Numbered from the stretch's first letter, positions 54,332 through 63,281 are shown. The stretch is DNA of 64,000 nt from Pseudomonas sp. TH41 (GCF_016650695.1 NZ_JAEKFH010000003.1:950001-1014000); one strand, 5' to 3'. Numbers and translations: made by a program. The notes: generated by a model not told the origin, from the letters alone.

Positions 54332-55075
54332 GTGAGCAAAGAACCCGATCGCCTTTTCGCCCAGCCTTTGGCCCAGGTGCCTGACTTCGCCTTTAACGAG
54401 GATGTAGTGCGGGTGTTCCCGGACATGATCAAGCGCTCGGTGCCGGGTTATCCGACCATTGTTGAAAACCTCGGCGTGCTCGCCGCGCAGTTTGCCCAAC
54501 CCAACAGCGTGCTCTACGACCTGGGTTCCTCCCTCGGTGCCGTGACCCAGGCCTTGCGTCGACATGTGCGCACTGACGGCTGTCGCGTCATTGCTGTGGA
54601 TAACTCGGCAGCGATGGTCGAACGGTGTCGCGAGTACCTCAACGGTCAGGACTCGATGTTCCAGGAGTTGCTGCCGGTCGAAGTGATCGAAGGCGACATC
54701 CTCGCGCTCGATTTCCAGCCAGCCTCTGTCGTGGCGCTGAACTTCACCCTACAGTTCATAGCCCCTGACCAGCGCACCGCGCTATTGAGCCGCATCCGCC
54801 AGTCGCTGCTGCCCGGTGGTGCGTTGATCCTCTCGGAGAAGCTGCGCTTCAACGACCTCGAGGAACATGCGTTGCTCACCGATCTGCACGTGGCGTTTAA
54901 ACGCGCCAACGGCTACAGCGAACTGGAAATCGCCCAGAAGCGCAGTGCCATCGAGAACGTCATGAAGCCCGACAGTCTCGAAGAACACCGCGAGCGCCTG
55001 CTGGCCGCCGGGTTCTCGAAAGTCGTGCCGTGGTTCCAGTGTCTTAACTTTGCCTCGTTGATTGCCTTGCCATGA
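54332..55075 (+). CDS. cmoA: Carboxy-SAM synthase CmoA
   Basis: Makes carboxy-S-adenosylmethionine from SAM and prephenate. 247 residues, class I methyltransferase fold ([46 protein letters not shown]). GTG 54332 was chosen as the family start ([12 protein letters not shown]); an ATG at 54296 would add 12 residues. It overlaps cmoB by four bases. Confidence 0.94.
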   Translation: MSKEPDRLFAQPLAQVPDFAFNEDVVRVFPDMIKRSVPGYPTIVENLGVLAAQFAQPNSVLYDLGSSLGAVTQALRRHVRTDGCRVIAVDNSAAMVERCREYLNGQDSMFQELLPVEVIEGDILALDFQPASVVALNFTLQFIAPDQRTALLSRIRQSLLPGGALILSEKLRFNDLEEHALLTDLHVAFKRANGYSELEIAQKRSAIENVMKPDSLEEHRERLLAAGFSKVVPWFQCLNFASLIALP

Positions 55076-56028
55076 TTGATTTGTCTCCCCTCGCCCGCCG
55101 TTTGGCCGGTACGCCGCTGGCCAATTGGGCTAACACCTTGCAAGCGCAACTCGACAAGAAGATGGAGAAAGGTCACGGCGACCTGGAGCGCTGGCAGAGC
55201 GCGCTGGACGCGTTGCCGAAGGTCCAGCCGAGCGAAGTCGATTTGCTCAACGGCCTGATGCTGGACACTGATTGTGACGATGAAACCCGTGCGCAGATGC
55301 GCACCGCGTTGATGGGTTTATCGCCTTGGCGAAAAGGCCCGTTCGATCTGTTTGGCGTGCATGTCGACACCGAATGGCGTTCCGACTGGAAGTGGTCGCG
55401 GGTAGCTCCGCACCTGGACTTGAAGGGCAAACGCATCCTCGATGTCGGCTGCGGCAACGGTTACTACATGTGGCGCATGCTCGGTGCCGGTGCCGACAGC
55501 GTGATCGGCGTCGACCCGAACTGGCTGTTCTTTTGCCAGTTCCAGGCTGTGCAGCGCTATCTGTCCGAGCCCAACGCCTGGCACCTGCCGTTCCCTTTCG
55601 AAGACCTGCCGCCGAACATGGAAGGCTTCGACACCGTGTTTTCAATGGGCGTGTTCTACCACCGTCGTTCGCCGATCGAGCACTTGCTGGCGCTGAAGGA
55701 TTGCCTGGTCAAGGGCGGTGAATTGGTGCTGGAGACGCTGGTGATTGAAGGCGATCAGCAGCAAGTGTTGGTGCCGGAAGACCGTTACGCGCAGATGCGC
55801 AACGTGTGGTTCCTGCCGTCGGTGCCTGCGCTCGAATTGTGGCTGCGTCGTGCCGGGTTTACCGATGTTCGTTGTGTGGATGTGAGCGTAACGACGGTTG
55901 AAGAGCAGCGCGGGACGGAATGGATGAAGTATCAGTCGTTGAGTGACTTCCTTGATCCCGAGGATCACAGCAAGACCGTGGAAGGCTTGCCGGCACCGAT
56001 GCGCGCCGTGATCGTCGCCCGTAAGTAA
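55072..56028 (+). CDS. cmoB: tRNA U34 carboxymethyltransferase CmoB
   Basis: Transfers the carboxymethyl group from CmoA's product to 5-hydroxyuridine-34, giving cmo5U, which widens wobble reading. 318 residues; SAM site [15 protein letters not shown], then [17 protein letters not shown] and [23 protein letters not shown] overlaps the cmoA stop, so the two are coupled. Confidence 0.95.
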   Translation: MIDLSPLARRLAGTPLANWANTLQAQLDKKMEKGHGDLERWQSALDALPKVQPSEVDLLNGLMLDTDCDDETRAQMRTALMGLSPWRKGPFDLFGVHVDTEWRSDWKWSRVAPHLDLKGKRILDVGCGNGYYMWRMLGAGADSVIGVDPNWLFFCQFQAVQRYLSEPNAWHLPFPFEDLPPNMEGFDTVFSMGVFYHRRSPIEHLLALKDCLVKGGELVLETLVIEGDQQQVLVPEDRYAQMRNVWFLPSVPALELWLRRAGFTDVRCVDVSVTTVEEQRGTEWMKYQSLSDFLDPEDHSKTVEGLPAPMRAVIVARK

Positions 56029-56057
56029 ACACAAATCTCCAACCAATGGAGATCCCC

Positions 56058-56140
56058 TGTAGGAGCGAGCTTGCTCGCGATGGTGTGTCAGTCGACATCA
56101 ATGCAGCTGATACACCATCGCGAGCAAGCTCGCTCCTACA
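56058..56140. repeat. REPIN with long stem (GTAGGAGCGAGC type)
   Basis: Shares the 'gatggtgtgtcag' stem extension and loop with the element at 37543, but in opposite orientation. It lies between convergent cmoB and tadA. Confidence 0.9.
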
Positions 56141-56153
56141 TTAGGTTCGGTGT

Positions 56154-56654
56154 TTATTCTGCGGGTTTTGCCCGGCGGGCCTTGAAGAACTCGCTCAACA
56201 CGGCCCCGCACTCCTCCGCCAACACCCCACCTTCAAACAATACCCGATGGTTGAGAAAGCCTTGGGTGAAAAACTGTCCCTGGCTCTGCACAATCCCGGC
56301 CTTGGGTTCGAGGGCGCCATACACCACCCGCGCAATCCGCGAATGCACGATCAGCCCGGCGCACATGCTGCACGGCTCAAGCGTCACGTACAGCGTACTG
56401 CCAGGCAGGCGATAATTGCTCGCGGCCGTTGCTGCGGCACGGATCGCGACCATCTCCGCATGAGCACTCGGGTCGTTACCGCTGATCGGGCAATTGAAGC
56501 CGCGGCCGATGATTTCACCGTCCTGCACCAGCACCGCGCCCACCGGCACTTCGCCCAGAACCGCACCTTGAGCGGCCAGCGCCAGCGCTTCGCGCATGAA
56601 GTCACGATCACGGCTGCGATCGATGATTGCGGCGGGACGTATCTGACGCATCAT
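56154..56654 (-). CDS. tadA: tRNA-adenosine deaminase TadA
   Basis: Converts A34 to inosine in tRNA-Arg(ACG). 166 residues. Zinc site and catalysis: HAEM with the proton-shuttling Glu and PCSMC. FMREALALAAQGAVLGEVPVGAVLV is the typical opening. It begins at an ATG-ATG that overlaps the stop of the multicopper oxidase gene (ATGATG/TGA), so translation is coupled. Confidence 0.94.
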   Translation of the reverse strand: MMRQIRPAAIIDRSRDRDFMREALALAAQGAVLGEVPVGAVLVQDGEIIGRGFNCPISGNDPSAHAEMVAIRAAATAASNYRLPGSTLYVTLEPCSMCAGLIVHSRIARVVYGALEPKAGIVQSQGQFFTQGFLNHRVLFEGGVLAEECGAVLSEFFKARRAKPAE

Positions 56655-58027
56655 GCCACCTCGATGGCGGCCATCAGGCCGGTTTCCATGTGATCGATCA
56701 CGTGGCAATGGAACATCCACACACCCGGGTTATCCGCCACCAGCGCCACTTGCGCGCGTTCGTTCTTACCCAACAGGTACGTGTCGGTGAAGTACGGGAT
56801 GACCTTGTGCCGGTTCGACGCGATGACCTTGAAGCTCATGCCATGCAGGTGAACCGGGTGTTGGTACTGAGTCATGTTCTTAAATTCAAAAATATAGCTC
56901 TTGCCCTTCTCAAGCTTGGCAATCGGGCGGTCGGCGCAGGTCTTGTCAGTAATGTCCCAGGCCTTGCCGTTTATCTGCCACAAGCTGGGCGGCTTGCCGT
57001 TGTCGACGTTCACCGACACCGAGCCTACCCATTCGAAATTGAAGTTGAGTTTCTCGGCATTGGCCAGGTCCGGCTCGGCCACCGGGTTGGCGGGCAACGC
57101 AGGTGGCCAGGCGGTGGGTGAATCGCTGTTGGCCACAGAGCGGAACGTGCCCAGACGTACCGGGCCGTTGCGCAGGGACAGTTCTTCACCGACTGGCGGC
57201 GCCTTGATCGCCAGACAAATACGCATGCCCGGGCCGAGCCAGTATTCCTTGCCCAACGGGCGCGGTTCGACGGGATTGCCGTCCAGCGCATAGATCTGCG
57301 CTTCGACGCCCGGAATGTTGAGGCGATACGTCAGCGTGTTGTCGAGGTTGAGCACGCGCACCCGGGTAATCTGCCCGGCCGGCAATTCGATCACCGCTTG
57401 CGAGACGCCATTGATGGTCGACAGTCGCCCCGCCGTACCGCCACGGGCCGCTTCGCGAGGAACGCTGAAGGCGACGAAAGCGCCCTGTTCATCGACGTGC
57501 CAGCTCTTGAGGCTCAGGGTTTTCTCGTACTTGAAACCGGTCGGCTCACGCTCTTCGACGATCAGCGGACCGACCAGCCCGCGCCCCAGCTCTTCGCTGC
57601 TGTTCACATGGGGGTGATACCAGTAACTGCCGGCGTCGGGCACGCGGAATTTGTAGTCGAAGTATTCACCGGGCAACACCGGAAGCTGCGAGACGTACGG
57701 CACGCCATCCATTTCCAGTGGCAGGCGGATGCCGTGCCAGTGAATGGTGGTCGCGACCGGCAGGTGGTTGATAAAGCGCACCCGCAGCCATTCGCCCTGA
57801 CGCACACGCAGCTCGGTGCCCGGCGCCGACGGGCCAAACGCCCACGCTTCGGTCGTGTGCCCGGCCACCAGTTCAACGTTCAGCGGCGCGGCGATCAGCT
57901 CATAGTCGTGGCCCGCGTCGGCGTCGGCCATCTTGCCCAACCAGTAACGCGATGCACCACCGGCGCCCACGCCAACGACAACAAGACCGGCCAGGCCACC
58001 GAGGATTTGGCGACGGGTAAAGGACAT
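56651..58027 (-). CDS. Tat-exported multicopper oxidase
   Basis: 458 residues. The Tat signal is MSFTRRQILGGLAGLVVVGV. Copper motifs are all visible: TIHWHGIRLP, YWYHPHVNSSEE, HPVHLHGMSF and HCHVIDHMETG with the type 1 ligands. Domain 1 and 3 are linked by a cupredoxin-like domain 2. Relatives include CopA/CueO-like and bilirubin oxidase-like enzymes; the methionine-rich CueO insert is missing, so copper detoxification is not assured. ATG 58027 follows GAGGTAG. Confidence 0.9.
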   Translation of the reverse strand: MSFTRRQILGGLAGLVVVGVGAGGASRYWLGKMADADAGHDYELIAAPLNVELVAGHTTEAWAFGPSAPGTELRVRQGEWLRVRFINHLPVATTIHWHGIRLPLEMDGVPYVSQLPVLPGEYFDYKFRVPDAGSYWYHPHVNSSEELGRGLVGPLIVEEREPTGFKYEKTLSLKSWHVDEQGAFVAFSVPREAARGGTAGRLSTINGVSQAVIELPAGQITRVRVLNLDNTLTYRLNIPGVEAQIYALDGNPVEPRPLGKEYWLGPGMRICLAIKAPPVGEELSLRNGPVRLGTFRSVANSDSPTAWPPALPANPVAEPDLANAEKLNFNFEWVGSVSVNVDNGKPPSLWQINGKAWDITDKTCADRPIAKLEKGKSYIFEFKNMTQYQHPVHLHGMSFKVIASNRHKVIPYFTDTYLLGKNERAQVALVADNPGVWMFHCHVIDHMETGLMAAIEVA

Positions 58028-58157
58028 GAACTCAACTACCTCACGTATAAGCGCCAGGCACAGGGCCGGCAAAAGGCGAATACGATACACCTGCGGTTGA
58101 GAAACAGTAAGGGTGGCGCGGCGACTGGTCACAGTCGATCAATGATTGTTGATGCCC

Positions 58158-58284
58158 TGTAGGAGCAGCCGGTCGACGCTCGATTGCTCGCGAAGGTCTT
58201 GAAAGCAACGCGTTCATTCAGGACGAACGCGTTATCGTTAACATCTTTCGTCGGAACGCCGCCCGGAGCAAGCTCGCTCCTACA
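58158..58284. repeat. Disrupted REPIN of the 100-bp subfamily
   Basis: Starts 'tgtaggagc' and ends 'agcaagctcgctcctaca' with the subfamily spacer blocks 'gcgttcattcagga' and 'cgttatcgttaac' between them. Both arms carry extra bases, so it is 127 bases long instead of 100. The stop codon of the next gene lies in its right arm. Confidence 0.8.
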
Positions 58285-58552
58285 GTCCTGTGATCAGATG
58301 GACCACGCCCCCCTCCCGCGACATGACGCCCGGCACACCTGCCAGGACCAATGCCTGCCGATCCACCCGCCCCACATCCCGCAACTCCACCCGCACCCGG
58401 GTCAGCGCCACGGCCTGCTGCGACTTGAGGTTTTCCAACACTCGAAGGGCGTCTGCCTCTGTAAGAACACTGAATGGCGATTTTCGACGGCCCCCGGTCA
58501 CCACAAACAGTGGTGACCGGCACTGGCGTTTTTTCTTACGGCACTCGTCCAT
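58280..58552 (-). CDS. PTS EIIB-like small protein without the phospho-cysteine
   Basis: 90 residues. Residues about 30-90 (ADALRVLENLKSQQAVALTRVRVELRDVGRVDRQAL..GVPGVM...GVVHLITG) follow the glucose/N-acetylglucosamine EIIB pattern NI..xDACxTRLRVxVxD...VD...L...GAxGV. The active-site Cys position is Ala (AVALTRVRV). Without Cys it cannot carry phosphate in the usual way, so a regulatory or partner role is possible. The N-terminal 28 residues are unlike the family. The start at ATG 58552 is tentative. Similar orphan EIIB-like genes are known to me in Pseudomonas, from memory only. Confidence 0.62.
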   Translation of the reverse strand: MDECRKKKRQCRSPLFVVTGGRRKSPFSVLTEADALRVLENLKSQQAVALTRVRVELRDVGRVDRQALVLAGVPGVMSREGGVVHLITGL

Positions 58553-58650
58553 CAACCTGAACTTCGATAGCTCCCGAATCCTACATATTCAAGCTCGTTG
58601 ACTCGCCATAGTGCCCATGACTCTTACCCCCATTTCTTAAGGAACGAGAA

Positions 58651-61623
58651 GTGAACCCACCCGAAACAACCACCCCGTCCCTCCTCCCAGATCCGGCCGA
58701 CGAGCAGTCCCTCAAAGCGCTGGTCCTGCCCTTTACCGAAGCCTGTCCCGATTTGCATGCCATGGCCCATGAAGCCGGCCAAGAGATCCTCGACAAGCAC
58801 AGCGTCAAAGGCATCGACCCGGACAAGGTCTGGTGGCACCGCTTCAACAACACGTCAGTCAGCAGCACCAAGGCGTTTCTGTTCTGGGAGCATTACCCCA
58901 CGCCGTCCGAATCCCTGACGCTGCCGCAATTGGTGGTCAAGCGCTTCCGCCCTCATGACCAGGACAACGCCGACCTGCTGGATGGTGATGGGGGGTTCTA
59001 CGATGAAGGGCCCCACGCCTCCATATACAACGAAACCAACGAAGTGAAGATGTACCCCAGCGAGGTCCTGAAGGACCTGTGGGCCATCAATTTCAGTGAA
59101 CGCTACCGAGACAAAATGGAGCAGTTCTGGAAGCTCCATTCGGACGATTTCCGTACCCTTGCCAAGCTCAACTTTCTGGCCAAGGCGCTGGACGAGCACG
59201 ACGGCGCTCGGTTGAGTAACGAAAACCTCAAGACCGTCATCAAGGCCGTCGCGAGCAACGTCACATGGCCAGTCAGCGTCCAGATGCTGCAAGCTCAAGC
59301 GGCGACTGTCGACAGCTTGCGCGTCTACCCATTGGACATTGGCGGCTATCAAGCCACTGACATTCTCTGCATCACCGACCGCAACGGCGTACTGATCCTT
59401 TACACGCCGGGTGAAACCGACAGCTTTCACCTCTTTGCCACGGCGTCCGATCTGCACTGGTGGCTGCTGATGCAAAACAATCGCGCGGAGAATCGAGCAC
59501 GCTTCATGGCTCACTTCCCGTTGGCCGCCCAGCAGCAGGATGACGGCAACATCGGTCTGAACGCCATGATCGACTTGCTCTACTCCACCTGGGGCACGAG
59601 CGATCACCCTCTGATCAATCAAAAAGCCGAGCCGATCACGGGTGACCCGTTCAGCTGGCTGCGTGACTCTGTGAAGGCTCGCATGCACAGCGATGCGGAC
59701 CTGTCCTTGCGTTCCAACGGCGATCTGCGCGAACAGATGTGGATCGGTTATCTGAACGCCTTCGTCCACGTCTTCGGTTCCATGGCCGCCCTCGGTTGGC
59801 CCGTGGCACTGGCAGCCGTCGGTGCCGGCATAGCCGACATGGGCTTGAACATTGACCAGGCGATCAACGGCAGCACCAAGGCAGATCGCAAGGCCGGGGT
59901 CGCGGGCGCCATCGGCAGTGCCATCGAAACCCTGTTCAATCTGCCTTTTCTGCGCGGCGCGGCAGAGCTTGCCGAAGTGGGGGAAGCCAGCGAAGCCTTC
60001 GAGCTCAAGGGCGACTTTTCCGAGTTACCGCCCGCGGAGCCGGCAGGCATCCCGCCGATCGCCCAACTCGCCCCCGGGCCTGCTTATGCGCAGGAAGCTG
60101 CCGAGCTGCTGACCTACTTTGAAACCAATGAAATTCTGGACGGCCTGTCACCTGTCGCCCAGGACGGTAAGTTTAAAGGCATCTACCAACCGCCAACCGG
60201 CGGAAACTATGTACTGATCAATGACAATTATTACCTCGTGCGTTACGTCAAAGAGTTGAAGACCTGGGCCATCATCGACGCCGCCAATCCGTACTCGTTC
60301 TATCGCAACCTGCCCATTCGCCTTGATGCAGAGGGAGACTGGCAGCCCATCAACCGCCCCGGCCTCCATGGTGGCGGCAAATTCGACGGGTTATGGCCTT
60401 GGGGTCGCGCCAGCGAGCCCTTGCCGGACGTTGAAAGCCCGCCCACCGCATACGACATGCCGCAGGCCTTGCGCAAGGACCTCAACAAGATCGCTCAGGG
60501 CGGAGGGTCCAAGTACGAGCTCAATGACGCTTACGCGAGCTTCGACCTCAACCCTGACGGTAGCGACCCGGTGGGTGACTTCAAGGCCATGAGAAAAACC
60601 CTGTACCGGGACGCCACCGCTTTCTTGGAATCGCTGCCCTTGCCAGCCAGGCCCGAGATCCCGGCCCTGCCGGCTGGCTTGCCAAAAAAGGACCTCATCA
60701 AGAAACTGTTTCGCATCGCTTCGGGCCTGGTCATCGGCGAGAACCATTCAAGCGTCGGCAGCAAACAGTTCCTGATCGAAAACATGGAGGTGTTGGGCAA
60801 GCAAAAGGTCAAAACCCTTTACTTTGAACACCTCCTGACGGACTTCCATCAGGCTGACCTGGACATCTTCAACCGCACGGGTGAGCTTTCGGAGAGCCTC
60901 GAAAACTACTTGAAGAATCTTGATAAAGGCCATAGCACCGACCCCAGTGGCCAATACACGTTTCTGGAAGTGATCAAGGCTGCGCGCAAGAGTCATATCC
61001 GGATCCAGGCCATTGACTGTCTGGCCAGTTACCAAAGTACGGGCATGAAGGGTGTGGAGAAGAATTTTCGCCAGAAGATGATGAATTTTTTTGCCCATGA
61101 GGTGATTCGCACCGATCAAGTCACTCGCGGCGCCCATCGTTGGGTCGCGCTGGTAGGCGACAGTCATGCCAACACCTGGGAAGGTGTGCCCGGCCTCAGT
61201 GAGTTGGAAGGAGGCATCGGCTTGCGCATCGAGAACACTCCGGCGGGCACGGCGCGCGGCGTCGAAGTGGACCCCGGACGTATTCCAACCGATAACTTCG
61301 GTCGTCCATTGGCAATGGTCAAAAGCGATTTGCGCATGCAACTGGATACGCCACCCAATATCGCTCTGGCGGAATCGCTGGAAAAAGCCCTCAGGCGTCC
61401 TGGCGACTGCACGGTAATCAATGTCGATGACCAGGCCACGCTCATTCATCGCAGCAGAACGGGCACTCTCGTTCGTACACCGATCTTGCGCGACCACGGG
61501 TCGTATTACATCGAGCGAGACAGTTGGCCATCCATCACCGGTCGGCGCTACCCCAGCCTGACAGAACTCTCTACCGCGTTGAGGCTTACTGGTCTGCGTT
61601 CGGTCCAGCTGCCAGAGTCCTGA
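58651..61623 (+). CDS. Large putative toxin: dermonecrotic-toxin-like N-terminus, ChaN/TIKI-like C-terminus
   Basis: 990 residues from GTG 58651 (AAGGA upstream). Residues about 20-190 read like the DUF6543/dermonecrotic toxin domain of pseudomonad toxins (WEHYPTPSESLTLPQLVVKRF, DLLDGDGGFYDEG). Residues about 365-435 hold a Gly/Ala-rich hydrophobic stretch (FGSMAALGWPVALAAVGAGIADMGL) that could enter membranes. Residues about 690-860 match a ChaN/TIKI/EreA-like domain as in the Pasteurella toxin C2 region: VIGENHSS (E697, H699), TLYFEHLLTDFH, VALVGDSHANT (D837, H839). No signal peptide or T6SS marker is seen. Target and secretion route are unknown; a strong terminator follows. Confidence 0.78.
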   Translation: MNPPETTTPSLLPDPADEQSLKALVLPFTEACPDLHAMAHEAGQEILDKHSVKGIDPDKVWWHRFNNTSVSSTKAFLFWEHYPTPSESLTLPQLVVKRFRPHDQDNADLLDGDGGFYDEGPHASIYNETNEVKMYPSEVLKDLWAINFSERYRDKMEQFWKLHSDDFRTLAKLNFLAKALDEHDGARLSNENLKTVIKAVASNVTWPVSVQMLQAQAATVDSLRVYPLDIGGYQATDILCITDRNGVLILYTPGETDSFHLFATASDLHWWLLMQNNRAENRARFMAHFPLAAQQQDDGNIGLNAMIDLLYSTWGTSDHPLINQKAEPITGDPFSWLRDSVKARMHSDADLSLRSNGDLREQMWIGYLNAFVHVFGSMAALGWPVALAAVGAGIADMGLNIDQAINGSTKADRKAGVAGAIGSAIETLFNLPFLRGAAELAEVGEASEAFELKGDFSELPPAEPAGIPPIAQLAPGPAYAQEAAELLTYFETNEILDGLSPVAQDGKFKGIYQPPTGGNYVLINDNYYLVRYVKELKTWAIIDAANPYSFYRNLPIRLDAEGDWQPINRPGLHGGGKFDGLWPWGRASEPLPDVESPPTAYDMPQALRKDLNKIAQGGGSKYELNDAYASFDLNPDGSDPVGDFKAMRKTLYRDATAFLESLPLPARPEIPALPAGLPKKDLIKKLFRIASGLVIGENHSSVGSKQFLIENMEVLGKQKVKTLYFEHLLTDFHQADLDIFNRTGELSESLENYLKNLDKGHSTDPSGQYTFLEVIKAARKSHIRIQAIDCLASYQSTGMKGVEKNFRQKMMNFFAHEVIRTDQVTRGAHRWVALVGDSHANTWEGVPGLSELEGGIGLRIENTPAGTARGVEVDPGRIPTDNFGRPLAMVKSDLRMQLDTPPNIALAESLEKALRRPGDCTVINVDDQATLIHRSRTGTLVRTPILRDHGSYYIERDSWPSITGRRYPSLTELSTALRLTGLRSVQLPES

Positions 61624-61628
61624 CATGC

Positions 61629-61663
61629 AAAAGGCCCCGTGAACTCACATTCACGGGGCCTTT
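61629..61663 (+). terminator. Intrinsic terminator after the toxin gene
   Basis: AAAGGCCCCGTGA and TCACGGGGCCTTT pair perfectly over a loop of about seven bases, starting five bases after the stop. Confidence 0.88.
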
Positions 61664-61787
61664 CAGGTGTTACGGGCGATCAGTCAGACTATTGTAAATT
61701 GAAGAGAAAATATCAATGTTTCCAATAGAATATATAGAATATGTAACGAAATACCATGAACGATGCCATGACGTAAAACCGACACCT

Positions 61788-62006
61788 CTACGTATCCAGC
61801 ATGTCCCATTCATCGCCGAGCATCCAACGTATCGCAGACAGCTTGCCGTTTATCACCCCCCACTCGAAGTCGGTCCAAGGCCCTAGCTCGTCCGTGCCGA
61901 GCTCTTCTTCTGCCCGCTTCATGGCAGCGAGCATCCCTTCCCAGATTGGGTCTATTAGAAGGTTACGCCTCTCTTCCGGCATAGCCTTAAGTTGATTTCC
62001 TATCAA
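61788..62006 (-). CDS. Small acidic protein of unknown function
   Basis: 72 residues, strongly acidic and Trp-rich at the end (PWTDFEWGVINGKLSAIRWMLGDEWDMLDT). This ending recurs in small hypothetical proteins of pseudomonads (from memory), so it is likely real. The start is TTG 62006 with GGAG upstream, or ATG 61982 (64 residues). It converges on the toxin gene; nothing shows it is an immunity protein. Confidence 0.65.
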   Translation of the reverse strand: MIGNQLKAMPEERRNLLIDPIWEGMLAAMKRAEEELGTDELGPWTDFEWGVINGKLSAIRWMLGDEWDMLDT

Positions 62007-62208
62007 CCCAAAAGCTCTCCACTCTTATCGTTGCCGTTAGTCATAAACATAACCGTTTGCCTATCCCTTATCGTAAGGGGGAAACGGTGTCCTGTCTTTC
62101 ATGGGGCTCGTTCAGACACAATGTGGACACTCTCGCCGTAAAACGATGCCACCCACTTTTCGCGTTCAACGCTGTCGATCAAGATTCTACTCTCTAGGGA
62201 TACTGAAC

Positions 62209-62537
62209 ATGTCTGACATTGTATCGATATACGATACGCTCTCCCCTCTTATGTCCCCGCTATGGGGAGTACCAAGGATTTTGCGAACGCTGCTTTCACC
62301 ACTTCATTGAGCGGATCTTTGGCAGGGGCTTTTGCCGGTGCAATAGCCGCGCAACGCATCGCCGAGAAGGGAAAATTCAGAGAGAAACTAGTAAAAGAAT
62401 TTCATCACACAAACGCCGCCTTAGCGCTTGGCATTGCAATATCAGGTGTCGCATTGGCGTTGAAAAAGCAGCACATCAAGGACGGGGGAGGCTTGAAATG
62501 TATCAAATACGTATTCAATCGCCCCTGGTTTTGTTGA
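62209..62537 (+). pseudogene. Frameshifted, truncated membrane-protein remnant
   Basis: A frame starting ATG 62209 behind AGGGA encodes MSDIVSIYDTLSPLMSPLWG. The natural continuation, STKDFANAAFTTSLSGSLAGAFAGAIAAQRIAEKGKFREKL...NAALALGIAISGVALALKKQHI, lies in another frame. Adding one G to the GGGG run at 62264-62267 would join them. The family (SPLW.ST.DFWNAA.TTS) normally runs on well beyond the KKQH motif; here it stops after about 17 odd residues. Either a decayed gene or a sequencing slip plus truncation. Confidence 0.55.
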
Positions 62538-62703
62538 TGCCGTGACCGTCCACAACAGATCAATAGCGAGCGGCTAACCCGAATAGACATTTGAATCGTC
62601 CAGCTATGCCTGAACTGGTCTTTATCGCTGAACAAAGGCCGTCCACTTTTGACTTAAAGCGAACGGCCAATGCTCATAAAAATGCTTACTTCAGACGCAC
62701 TTT

Positions 62704-63264
62704 TTACTGCCCTGCAGGGCATTCGCTAGAAGTCCTGCCGGCAACTTGACTGATTAAGGCGGCTAACCGTTTAACATTGTATTGATGAGCTACTACTAGC
62801 TCATCAATGCTGGGGCCGGATGGCGACCGTAGGGTGGTTCGGCAAGTTATCAGCGAGTTATCACCTTCACCCGTTTTGCGAAGGCGCCATTTGACGTCGA
62901 GCAAGGCGTACTGACCGGGGATTGAGTCAAACCGCTGCACATCCAACCGCAATGACATTTTACGCTGGGGATTGCTGTTGACCAATTGATCTACCAACGC
63001 GCTACGCAACTCATCCACCAGCGTTGCAGCCCACCATTCGGTTTCGAGAATCGCCACGCCACTGTTGCCCTGACGAATGACGATCTGCGGCCGGTCAACT
63101 TGGGGCGGCACGCTGAGGCCTTCGATTTGAATGTCCGCACCGTGAACCGAGGCCCCGGCGCCTAGTTGTGTGGGAGTCAGGGTGTGGAATTGTATTGGAT
63201 CACTACGACATGCAGTGAGCAGCAATAACGTAGTGATCAGAGTTATCTTCAACGGGAAAGCCAT
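62704..63264 (-). CDS. pqiC: PqiC-type outer-membrane lipoprotein (ABC transport auxiliary)
   Basis: 186 residues. Lipobox LLTAC near residue 19, then the PqiC/DUF330 domain (FHTLTPTQ ... IQIEGLSVPPQVDRPQIVIRQGNSGVAILETEWWAATLVDELRSALVDQL). It forms the outer-membrane end of a Pqi/MCE lipid bridge. It follows pqiB with a 17-bp gap in one operon. TadA-like overlap is not seen. Confidence 0.87.
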   Translation of the reverse strand: MAFPLKITLITTLLLLTACRSDPIQFHTLTPTQLGAGASVHGADIQIEGLSVPPQVDRPQIVIRQGNSGVAILETEWWAATLVDELRSALVDQLVNSNPQRKMSLRLDVQRFDSIPGQYALLDVKWRLRKTGEGDNSLITCRTTLRSPSGPSIDELVVAHQYNVKRLAALISQVAGRTSSECPAGQ

Positions 63265-63281
63265 TGGGGTTGCTCCTGTAG

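Noticed and set aside
19374..56140. Reading the many inverted repeats as CRISPR repeats or rho-independent terminators
   Set aside because: They occur singly or as one inverted pair, with no regular spacing or unique spacers, and nearly all lack T-runs. The arms match Pseudomonas REP families.
58218..58523. 101-codon minus-strand frame overlapping the EIIB-like gene
   Set aside because: Low-complexity Gly/Ala/Arg product in the frame next to a gene with a clear EIIB pattern; it is a high-GC shadow.
62405..62635. 76-codon minus-strand frame opposite the membrane-protein remnant
   Set aside because: It mirrors the remnant's coding sequence; no start signal or motif.
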